From Comamonadaceae bacterium (GTDB lineage Bacteria; Pseudomonadota; Gammaproteobacteria; Burkholderiales; Burkholderiaceae), in assembly GCA_947377705.1 (NCBI GenBank), contig CANCGU010000097.1, positions 1 through 9,217 of the forward strand: a stretch of DNA of 9,217 bases, given 5' to 3'. The translations under genes and the position numbers were made by a program. Of this stretch, positions 1-5,648 are shown in pieces. The notes beneath the pieces were generated by a model. The model saw nothing but the letters and a program-made list of their open reading frames with translations. It was not told where the DNA came from and searched no databases. How positions within the stretch are numbered: the first letter of the stretch is position 1; each line of letters starts with the position of its first letter.

Positions 1-25
1 ACAAAAAAAACGAGAGTCTCCCTAT

Positions 26-313
26 ATGCAGGGAACCTCTTCAACTTCACCGAATGTGGCCTTTGGCGCAGTACTGCGAAAGCAGAGGTTAGCCTCCGGC
101 CTCAGTCAGGAGCAGTTGGGATTGGAGTCCGGTGTTCAGCGCAACTTCATCAGCCTGATTGAGACTGGACAGAATCAACCGACCATGACCACGCTTTTTA
201 AACTTTCGAAAGCGTTGAATATGAAGCCATCCAAGCTGGTTGCCGAAGTTGAGAAGTTGGTTGACAGACTTCCAGATGCAGCCATGATGTACGGCAACCA
301 TAACAAAACATAA
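26..313 (+). CDS. XRE/Cro-type helix-turn-helix transcriptional regulator
   Basis: This 95-residue protein is almost entirely one Xre/Cro-type HTH domain (about residues 12-70). It has the typical order LRKQRLASGLSQEQL, then GVQRNFISLIETG and QNQPTMTTLFKLSKAL. Such proteins bind DNA operators as dimers and commonly control prophage or island genes, or toxin-antitoxin pairs; no partner gene is visible here. The 25 residues after the HTH show no recognisable domain. The ATG at 26 lacks a strong Shine-Dalgarno sequence, and the frame stays open to the window edge, so the true start could lie further left. What it regulates is unknown. The gene lies outside the tRNA-His fragment that bounds the neighbouring island, so it may belong to a different element. 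Confidence 0.85.
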   Translation: MQGTSSTSPNVAFGAVLRKQRLASGLSQEQLGLESGVQRNFISLIETGQNQPTMTTLFKLSKALNMKPSKLVAEVEKLVDRLPDAAMMYGNHNKT

Positions 314-800
314 CAGCTTGTGAGCGTGAGCGGTGCGATACATTTTCCATACGCTTCGCGCGCGTGTGCAAACTGCCTGGGAAATCCCCGTGGCTTTGCT
401 ATCAATGGTGAAGGTTTTCTGCGAAGGCGTGTATTCAGCCCGGTAGTCCCAAGCGAGAACTGTTGCCGCCAGCGCGGTCGTACCGGACACGCTACCTGCT
501 GAACGGTGCAGCGCACCCGCCATCACCGCTTTCGTATCGGTTGAGTCTGTAGCGCTGGTCAGTGACCTATGCGGAGTACCGCAATAGCTACGTAACATGA
601 AGCTATCGCGTGGTGTGGCCTGAAAGTTGTGTGCAGGCCCGCTACGGCCAAGCGATTGGCTTTGTGGCATCACGCATCTTCGCTTGCGCCTTCGTCAACC
701 CTCTTTGGAGAGTCTGCCGCAAGGACTTTCGCATCAAGTCAACGGAAACTTGCAGCCTTACCTGCTACCTTCTTTTGCAGAGGGTCTGAGATGCTGTGTA
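314..800. other. Gene-poor stretch, no supported gene
   Basis: No convincing coding sequence is seen. Several open frames cross this stretch on both strands, but none has a recognisable domain, a good ribosome binding site, or protein-like composition over its whole length. One plus-strand frame, beginning near 360, reads protein-like for short runs between in-frame stops (about 361-440 and 444-580), so a decayed gene is possible but unproven. A short hairpin (TGCGG/CCGCA, 570-583) is present and of unclear meaning. Confidence 0.5.
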
Positions 801-829
801 TAGGCAAGTTGCCTACAGATTGCCTACAG
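801..829. repeat. Cluster of TTGCCTA repeats near a tRNA end, possible integrase arm-type sites
   Basis: TTGCCTACAG occurs at 809-818 and 820-829, exactly 11 bp (one helical turn) apart. An inverted copy, TAGGCAA (801-807), forms a perfect 7-bp palindrome with the first repeat around one central base. Closely spaced short direct repeats about 60-90 bp from the 3' end of a tRNA gene are the usual arrangement of arm-type sites for tyrosine integrases. They lie on the far side of the tRNA-His fragment from the integrase in this window, so they may serve another element to the left. Confidence 0.5.
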
Positions 830-848
830 GCATCTAACACAGGAAAGC

Positions 849-870
849 AAAAAGCCCGGAGAACCGGGCT
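849..870 (-). terminator. Rho-independent terminator following the tRNA-His fragment
   Basis: A perfect 7-bp GC-rich stem (AGCCCGG 853-859 with CCGGGCT 864-870, loop AGAA) is followed on the minus strand by a T run (A run 849-853 on the plus strand). It begins 16 nt after the tRNA-His CCA end, the expected position for that tRNA's own terminator. This suggests that the DNA immediately left of the fragment came along with the tRNA 3' end. Confidence 0.8.
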
Positions 871-886
871 AAGTGCTTGATTTATA

Positions 887-935
887 TGGGGTGGCTGATG
901 GGGCTCGAACCCACGACAACAGGAATCACAATCCT
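887..935 (-). pseudogene. tRNA-His(GUG) 3' fragment, broken at the anticodon stem-loop
   Basis: Read on the minus strand, the sequence gives the anticodon loop TTGTGAT (anticodon GUG), the 3' anticodon stem TCCTG, the T arm GTGGG-TTCGAGC-CCCAT, the acceptor strand CAGCCAC, discriminator C73 and CCA. C73 and this acceptor strand are characteristic of tRNA-His. The 5' half (acceptor 5' strand, D arm and the complete 5' anticodon stem) is absent: to the right the sequence changes into unrelated DNA at about 935. This is the usual footprint of an element end at a tRNA attachment site, where the crossover lies in the anticodon region. It cannot make a working tRNA. No matching tRNA-His 5' half is present in the window. 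Confidence 0.9.
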
Positions 936-1190
936 AACTGTTAGTGTTTGCCGATCAATCCTTAAATCCACCGACAATATTCTTGTCACCTCTACACATC
1001 CAGAGCACCCCAAGCGTCCAGAATCTGGACACCTCTATGAGTTCGAGCGGTAGCGTCAGACTTCGCTATGCAAACTGTTCACAGATTTGAGGGAAAAGCC
1101 AATCAAATCAAAGCAGCTAAAGTAACTCAGTTCCAATCAGGCAAGACGTAAAAAGATCACTTGAACTAATCAGGTCGAGCTCAGACTAGC
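936..1190 (+). other. Non-coding leader-like region at the island's left end
   Basis: No open frame is convincing. The region begins with a small palindrome at the tRNA junction (CTAAC-T-GTTAG, 934-944), which may be part of an integrase core site. It also holds a perfect palindrome (GTCCAGA-A-TCTGGAC, 1016-1030) and a short hairpin (TAGCG/CGCTA, about 1051-1068). It ends in a rho-independent terminator ten bases before the next gene. It could be an attachment region, a small RNA gene, or an attenuated 5' leader; the sequence alone does not decide. Confidence 0.4.
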
Positions 1191-1212
1191 CCGCTTTTGA
1201 GCGGTTTTTTTT
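1191..1212 (+). terminator. Rho-independent terminator just upstream of the zinc-ribbon gene
   Basis: CCGCT (1191-1195), loop TTTG, AGCGG (1200-1204) is followed by eight T (1205-1212). It ends 9 bases before the ATG at 1222. No gene lies upstream to explain it, so it either ends a small non-coding transcript or acts as an attenuator. A further perfect inverted repeat encloses it: AGACGTAAAAA (1144-1154) pairs with TTTTTACGTCT (1208-1218), which takes in part of the T tract. Confidence 0.75.
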
Positions 1213-1221
1213 ACGTCTGGG

Positions 1222-1458
1222 ATGACCAACGACAATATCAATATGAGTAGAGATGAAACAACCAAGATCAATAGCGATGGTCTGCGCTACAAATCTAAAG
1301 AAGGCGGATCCCCTTTCGGAGGGTCTAACGCAATGGCTACTATGAGTTGCTACAAGTGCGGACTTCACAAATCACGAGCCCTTGGCACTTTCAAGCGCCT
1401 GCTTAATCAAAGTATGTTCATGTGCGGTGATTGCAATCCAATTGCTAAGGTAGCTTAG
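1222..1458 (+). CDS. Small four-cysteine (zinc-ribbon-like) protein
   Basis: This 78-residue protein has CxxC at C43-C46 (SCYKCGLHK) and a second CxxC at C68-C71 (MCGDC), separated by a basic stretch (KSRALGTFKRLL). That is the spacing of a single zinc ribbon, which suggests nucleic-acid binding, but no specific function is assigned. The first 37 residues are polar and probably disordered. The start is uncertain: the ATG at 1222 has only a weak GGG before it and sits directly after a terminator. An internal ATG at 1333 has a strong GGAGGG (1318-1323) at 9-nt spacing and would give a 41-residue protein of just the zinc ribbon. The next gene starts 11 bases after its stop, so the two are probably co-transcribed. 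I recall similar small proteins in Burkholderiales accessory DNA, but could not check this. Confidence 0.75.
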   Translation: MTNDNINMSRDETTKINSDGLRYKSKEGGSPFGGSNAMATMSCYKCGLHKSRALGTFKRLLNQSMFMCGDCNPIAKVA

Positions 1459-1469
1459 AAAGCTAATTC

Positions 1470-1790
1470 ATGCGGGAACGCCACAACGTCTATGTAATCG
1501 AATTAGACAAAGTCGTTCTATACGAGGCCAAGTTCCAAAAGCCCAATCCAGAATACTTGACTTGCAAGCCCTGTGTTTATGTAGGCATGGCTGGCCACGA
1601 CCCAGATACACGCTTTGACCAGCATAAAGCGGGCATTAAATCAAACAAGTACGCCATGAAGTACGGCATAAGACTGATGCCCGAGATTTACGAAAAGCTC
1701 AACCCTATGCCCTATGGGGATGCCCAATACATGGAAGTTGACCTGGCAATTAGGTTGCAGCAGTTGGGCTATGGTGTTTGGCAGAACTAA
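1470..1790 (+). CDS. GIY-YIG nuclease superfamily protein (single small domain)
   Basis: The 106-residue protein has the order of a GIY-YIG domain. HNVYVIEL (Y8) stands for the GIY strand and KPCVYVGMAG (Y37-V38-G39) for the YIG strand. DTRFDQHKAG supplies the conserved Arg (R48) and the following His (H52), and MEVDLAIRLQQLGYGVW supplies the helix with the catalytic-type Glu (E89). Members of this fold are usually DNA nickases or endonucleases in repair, restriction or homing. No extra DNA-binding domain is fused to it, so any specificity would come from a partner, perhaps the zinc-ribbon protein 11 bases upstream. It converges with the integrase, and the two stop codons overlap (shared CTAA at 1787-1790). 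The Shine-Dalgarno is weak. The fold is well supported by motif order; activity and target are inferred. Confidence 0.85.
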   Translation: MRERHNVYVIELDKVVLYEAKFQKPNPEYLTCKPCVYVGMAGHDPDTRFDQHKAGIKSNKYAMKYGIRLMPEIYEKLNPMPYGDAQYMEVDLAIRLQQLGYGVWQN

Positions 1791-3139
1791 CCAACCTTCT
1801 TTGATTTGTAGATATCCCTGATCTTTGAAGTGTCGAACAGCGCCTTCTTAGCATTTGGCGCTTTGATGTTTTCAACAATGGCTTCACCAGTTGCCCTGTC
1901 ATAGTGCTTCTGGATGATGCCAACAGAATTGCCCAGTTGTTTGGACAAATCCCGAATAGGCACAGCGTCGTAATTCATCACTGTGGTGGCATAGGTACTC
2001 CGCAAGCTATAAAACACGCGCTTGCGCCCTGTAATCGGGTCTATAAGCAGGTTGTGCTCCTCAAGGAAGCTTTCAAAAACATGGTTAAAGCTGCCGGGCC
2101 CAAGACCATCCTTGGTTCGGAACACAAAACGTTCATCGTTCTTTTCAGTCAATTTACGAACGCTGGTTTTTTCACCTGCGTAGTTACGCCCAACGATTTC
2201 ATTCAGCACCTTGAATGTCTGCTCGAAACCATTAGCAGTACGTTCTTTGGTTTTTCCTGAGACGCTCATAAAAACGTAATAGTCACGTGCAAAGATTTCG
2301 TCCAGCAGGCCTTCCTCGTCCTCTTCGTAGGCTATGGATTGGACTTGACCATCTTGATCCAGCACTCGCTTGGGTTCAGCTCGATCTGTAATCTTGACTC
2401 TAATCTTCTTCCATTGCAGGTCAAGAAGCTCTTTTCCAGGACGAGCACCTGTATCCATCAAGATTCGCACATAGTCGAACAGCATTTGACGCTGTTGACG
2501 CTTTGCTTCAGAAGTACCTCTAGCAATCCAAGCTGGAAAGTTAGCCATGATTGCATTGATCTCCTCAACCTCAAATGTTGGGAACTTGTCGGATTTACGC
2601 CCCTTGGTCTCTAGCTTGGGAACTTCTGATGACTTGATGAAGCGCCGACTAACAGCCTCCTCAAAGATCTTGTTCAGACATACGTTGTGAGTACGCATGC
2701 TGCTATAGGCTGGAGGCCGCCCCAACTTCTCGCCTAACCACGCACGGTAATTGTCCATAGCAGCAACATCAATACTGCTGATACTCATGTTGCCAAAGAA
2801 TTCAAGGATGTAGTCATTGATGATGCGTCGATAGTCTCTGTATGAAACTGGCACCTTTCCTCTAGACTCCTCTGTGTCCATAGTCTGTAGCGTTAGCTTG
2901 GCCACATCTCTGAACTTTTTGGTCACCACAGGAATGTCAGCAGCACTCCTTACTTCTGCTTCAATCATCAGACGTTGAGCACGTTCTTTTGCAACATAGA
3001 GATCAGACTCCTTTGTAGAGGCAGCAAACCAACGATTGCCAATCTTGTATCGGCACTGCCAAGCAGCGCTGTGCGCACGTTTGTACACGATCAACTTCTT
3101 GGGCAATAACTGAAAAGTACTTTCTAATTTTTCTGGCAT
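1787..3139 (-). CDS. Tyrosine recombinase / phage-type integrase
   Basis: This 450-residue protein is a site-specific recombinase that would integrate and excise the island at a tRNA attachment site. The N-terminal part (about 15-65) resembles an arm-binding domain and residues about 72-170 a SAM-like core-binding domain. The catalytic domain starts near 185. Catalytic residues seen are R233 (DTGARPGKELLDLQW), a likely Lys at 296 (SGKTKER), R380 (FYSLRSTYATTV) and the nucleophile Y413 (IIQKHYDR). The His of the usual HxxR motif is Tyr (Y377), and the second His/Trp position is Asn (N404, in LGNS). These substitutions occur in some integrase branches and do not prove inactivity. No frameshift is seen. 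It lies about 850 bp from the tRNA-His fragment and 2.95 kb from the tRNA-Ile fragment; which of them it targets is unknown. Confidence 0.93.
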   Translation of the reverse strand: MPEKLESTFQLLPKKLIVYKRAHSAAWQCRYKIGNRWFAASTKESDLYVAKERAQRLMIEAEVRSAADIPVVTKKFRDVAKLTLQTMDTEESRGKVPVSYRDYRRIINDYILEFFGNMSISSIDVAAMDNYRAWLGEKLGRPPAYSSMRTHNVCLNKIFEEAVSRRFIKSSEVPKLETKGRKSDKFPTFEVEEINAIMANFPAWIARGTSEAKRQQRQMLFDYVRILMDTGARPGKELLDLQWKKIRVKITDRAEPKRVLDQDGQVQSIAYEEDEEGLLDEIFARDYYVFMSVSGKTKERTANGFEQTFKVLNEIVGRNYAGEKTSVRKLTEKNDERFVFRTKDGLGPGSFNHVFESFLEEHNLLIDPITGRKRVFYSLRSTYATTVMNYDAVPIRDLSKQLGNSVGIIQKHYDRATGEAIVENIKAPNAKKALFDTSKIRDIYKSKKVG

Positions 3140-3327
3140 AACAGCAATTTATTTTCTGATCGCCAGCACAGTCAACCAATCTAGCAAGTCCGTCCAATCT
3201 GGAAAACTTCTACTGTTTTTGGTTGACTAGCACTGAGAAAACGATCAATTTTTTAGTTGCTTTATTTTGCTGAAATCACGATATTTATTAAATATTCAAC
3301 TTATTCATATATTTATTTGTTAAGGTT
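3140..3327. other. AT-rich intergenic region upstream of the integrase
   Basis: This 188-base gap must hold the integrase promoter and the end of the HTH/coiled-coil gene's transcript. It is strongly AT-rich towards the right and contains a perfect 7-bp AT palindrome (ATATTTA-T-TAAATAT, 3281-3295). No GC-rich terminator is seen, so transcription of the upstream gene may run into the integrase. The palindrome could bind a regulator, but nothing else supports that. Confidence 0.4.
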
Positions 3328-4632
3328 TTACCAACCAAAAGTCAATCGCTCTTCTTCAAAAGAAGCATCGAAATCGGTATCTGAATCTTCATGAATAAAG
3401 TCCAAGCCCCAGTACTGCTCAGACCATTCTGCTTGGTCTGAAGCCAGGATTCGAAATGACTCCAAACGTTCAGCAATCGGATTCAATCCCTTCCTTTGCT
3501 CACGGACCATTCGCAGCCAAGCAATTCCGAACACCTTCTCTTCCGCAGGGAGCTTGTCGATAGCAAGGCTCAACTGTTTGAGGTATTGCTTTAGCTGCTG
3601 GGATTTTTCGAAGTTCAAACTTTCGTTGATAGCTCGTTCAAGTTGCTGTGCACGATCTTCTAAGACGCGTTCGTTATGCAACCGTATCGCCTTTTTGCGC
3701 TCATAGTCACGATGCCATTCCTTACGACGTAGATGATCTGCAGCCTGCTGCTCCAATTTGGCTTCAATCCTTTGGACGATTCTTTCGACCTGCTGCTCCA
3801 GCTTGACTGCGACTTTGTCTTGAATCGAGCTTCTGTTGTAACGACTATCAAACTCAACGGTCAAGATATGACGGGGAAGCATTATGGTGTCGTATCCAGA
3901 TGAATAGTCACTGACCAATTTTTCCAAATCAGTAAGCGCCTTGGATCGAGCCGCTTTAGTTGAGGGCTCCCAGAACCGGAATTCATAGTACTCATCACCT
4001 TTCACAGCTCGCATTTCGCAGACACGCGAGTCACGGACTGCCCTAAGCTCGACGTTGATTGCTCGAGCAGCCAACCGTTCAATCACTACGTCTGCAATGG
4101 CTACTGCTCTGAGTGCGTTGTCTATGGTGGCCGATATCGGAATTTGATCTTCACGAGAAAAAAAGAAGGCCAAGTCAAATGCCCTCTTCGGCGGAAACGA
4201 TCTTCTTCCGGATTGATAGTCTGAGTAGCTTTGCCCGGTTCGCTGCTCAAGCTCTTTGATGCGCTCCAAAATGGCTTGGTATGTACGTATGCATCTGGTG
4301 TCCTTGAACTGCTGAGGCTCTCTAAGTACAGGTTCAACTTCCTGTTCAGCCTGCTTGGCCAGTTTCCGCATCAAACTCAACTGCTCACGGGTAGCTGCAG
4401 TCGCTTCATCTGGCAGTCGTATTTGTGGATTGTTGTTTTCAAAGGGTAGTTCTGGCCGTGGATCTTGCTTCCCCACCTGAAGCCTAGCCCAGTAGCCTCT
4501 TTGAGGCAGTGGAATCCCGAACTTAACGCAGATCTTTCGCAGTCCCACATCACTAAGCCCTAACTCCTTGGCTAAATGGGTCATGGGCTTGGCCCAAACT
4601 AGCTCAAACAACTCAACCCGAGACTTTTCCAT
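3328..4632 (-). CDS. Uncharacterised protein with N-terminal HTH and C-terminal coiled coil
   Basis: This 434-residue protein has an N-terminal module (about 6-55; ELFELVWAKPMTHLAKELGL, then LRKICVKFGIPLPQRGYWARL). The module has the shape of a helix-turn-helix ending in a proline-rich GYWA motif. I recognise this N-terminus from uncharacterised proteins in accessory regions, but no function is known to me. Residues about 85-130 are helical and charged. Residues about 145-265 look globular (FDLAFFFSREDQIPISATIDNALRA; EYYEFRFWEP). Residues about 270-350 are rich in Glu, Gln, Lys and Arg and should form a coiled coil. The tail is acidic. There is no signal peptide or membrane segment. The start is well supported by AGGAGG (4639-4644 on the plus strand) six bases upstream. 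It may be a DNA-binding regulator or part of a defence module. Confidence 0.85.
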   Translation of the reverse strand: MEKSRVELFELVWAKPMTHLAKELGLSDVGLRKICVKFGIPLPQRGYWARLQVGKQDPRPELPFENNNPQIRLPDEATAATREQLSLMRKLAKQAEQEVEPVLREPQQFKDTRCIRTYQAILERIKELEQRTGQSYSDYQSGRRSFPPKRAFDLAFFFSREDQIPISATIDNALRAVAIADVVIERLAARAINVELRAVRDSRVCEMRAVKGDEYYEFRFWEPSTKAARSKALTDLEKLVSDYSSGYDTIMLPRHILTVEFDSRYNRSSIQDKVAVKLEQQVERIVQRIEAKLEQQAADHLRRKEWHRDYERKKAIRLHNERVLEDRAQQLERAINESLNFEKSQQLKQYLKQLSLAIDKLPAEEKVFGIAWLRMVREQRKGLNPIAERLESFRILASDQAEWSEQYWGLDFIHEDSDTDFDASFEEERLTFGW

Positions 4633-4934
4633 AGCAGACCTCCTTTGGACCCGAAAAAACTAGAAAGTTTCAGATTAGGAGTTAAGTGCGCAGTTAATTC
4701 AAGTAGCTAGGCTAGATAAAAGGAATGCCCTACGGGCTAACTTCGATCAGATGTGTGGTAGCACTGGTTTGTCTGATTCTTACTATATGTGTGTTACTTT
4801 TTCTGCTCAATATTTCTTAACAAATAATTCACATAAATTACTTAGGAATAGATATTTTTCTTCCAAAAAATAAAAATATAGCCTGAGATTAACGAAATCT
4901 TAAATTGCTTTTTTGACTTATTTTAAGGATGATC
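4633..4934. other. Divergent intergenic region between the HTH/coiled-coil and ART-like genes
   Basis: These 302 bases contain the start regions of two divergent genes. Visible elements are the Shine-Dalgarno of the minus-strand gene (4639-4644), a short GCCC-TAC-GGGC hairpin (4727-4737), an AT-rich block, and an inverted repeat AGATT-AACGA-AATCT (4886-4900) about 35 bp before the plus-strand start that could be an operator. A weak promoter-like pair TTCACA (4830-4835) and GATATT (4853-4858) with 17-bp spacing lies upstream of the plus-strand gene. No small gene or clear RNA is seen. Confidence 0.4.
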
Positions 4935-5597
4935 ATGAAAATTTATCACTACACCAAGGGCTACTGCTTAAACAGCATTTTTACAGACGGCTTTATCGCC
5001 ACCGAGACTAAACGTTGCATCTCTGGAGGCAAGAAAGAGACTGACAATGTTTGGCTCACAGAGAAAGATATTTACCCTAAGACGGCCTTGCCACTAATCA
5101 ACGGTCTTCCAGAGACTGACTTACTTTTGCATGCAGTTCAAAAATCAATGTATGTGAATCTCGACCGAGTTGGTCAGTACACCGGAAATTTTTATAGATT
5201 TGGTTTCGAATCAACCGATACACGTTTCAAAAAATGGTGGTATTCGGAAGAGCGTGCTCAAATGAAATCGAACAATCTTTGGACAAGTATGGAAAGTATT
5301 GCAAACAAAGTGGGTGATGATGTTCGTTCATTTTGGATTTCACGCCATGATGTTGCTTTAGAAGATTTCTCACTGGAAGTCTATTCTGGCGGATGGATCA
5401 CTTTAATTTCTAATGGCTCTGTAAAAGATGCTGATTTGGAAACACTGACTTTGATTTACTCATTGATGGAAATGAGTGCTGCTAAATGCAATGAACTTGG
5501 AATGCCGCTGCACCATGTCCCAAAACCTTGCCAATCAAAAGATCTTTTTACGCTGCTGATGGATAAGTTAATGCGCAATACAACTTTGATTAAATAA
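4935..5597 (+). CDS. Uncharacterised protein with ADP-ribosyltransferase-like N-terminus
   Basis: No family is recognised with certainty. The N-terminus KIYHYTKGYCLNSIFTDGFI resembles the opening of ADP-ribosyltransferase-fold and DUF2971/DarT-like proteins, which begin with a Y-H-[YF]-T strand followed by a helix and I..DG.I. Further points are NVWLTE (39-44), FYRFGFES (87-94), RSFWIS (131-136) and a C-terminal FSLEVY (145-150) that could supply a late acidic residue. There is no signal peptide or membrane segment. The start at 4935 is preferred over the ATG at 4929, because AAGGA (4925-4929) lies 5 nt from 4935 but overlaps the earlier codon; both give nearly the same protein (220 or 222 residues). 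It is the last gene before the terminator at 5611 and could be a toxin or defence effector. That role is inference only. Confidence 0.8.
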   Translation: MKIYHYTKGYCLNSIFTDGFIATETKRCISGGKKETDNVWLTEKDIYPKTALPLINGLPETDLLLHAVQKSMYVNLDRVGQYTGNFYRFGFESTDTRFKKWWYSEERAQMKSNNLWTSMESIANKVGDDVRSFWISRHDVALEDFSLEVYSGGWITLISNGSVKDADLETLTLIYSLMEMSAAKCNELGMPLHHVPKPCQSKDLFTLLMDKLMRNTTLIK

Positions 5598-5610
5598 ATT
5601 TGAGAATGAA

Positions 5611-5640
5611 AAAAGCCACTGACCGAAATCAGTGGCTTTT
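5611..5640. terminator. Bidirectional terminator between the ART-like gene and tRNA-Ile
   Basis: A perfect 12-bp stem, AAAAGCCACTGA (5611-5622) with TCAGTGGCTTTT (5629-5640) and a 6-nt loop, has a T run on both strands. On the plus strand it ends the gene that stops at 5597. On the minus strand it starts 8 nt after the CCA end of the intron-containing tRNA, with six T. It serves two convergent transcripts. Confidence 0.9.
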
Positions 5641-5648
5641 CCATTTGT

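Noticed and set aside
89..673. 194-residue minus-strand frame
   Set aside because: It runs antisense through the HTH regulator and into the gene-poor stretch, and has no domain and no good ribosome binding site.
801..829. CRISPR-like array
   Set aside because: There are only two or three 7-10 bp repeats with no spacers. Integrase arm-type sites fit better.
629..880. 83-residue plus-strand frame ending in the terminator before tRNA-His
   Set aside because: It crosses the repeat cluster and the terminator hairpin, and its composition is not protein-like.
936..1190. A second tRNA or tRNA-like gene suggested by GTTCGAG near 1041
   Set aside because: The bases on either side do not form a 5-bp T stem, and no acceptor or anticodon arm can be built around it.
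1470..1790. Homing endonuclease of the group I intron
   Set aside because: The GIY-YIG gene lies about 3.9 kb from the intron, on the other strand and in a different transcript, and no DNA-binding homing module is present. A link is not supported.
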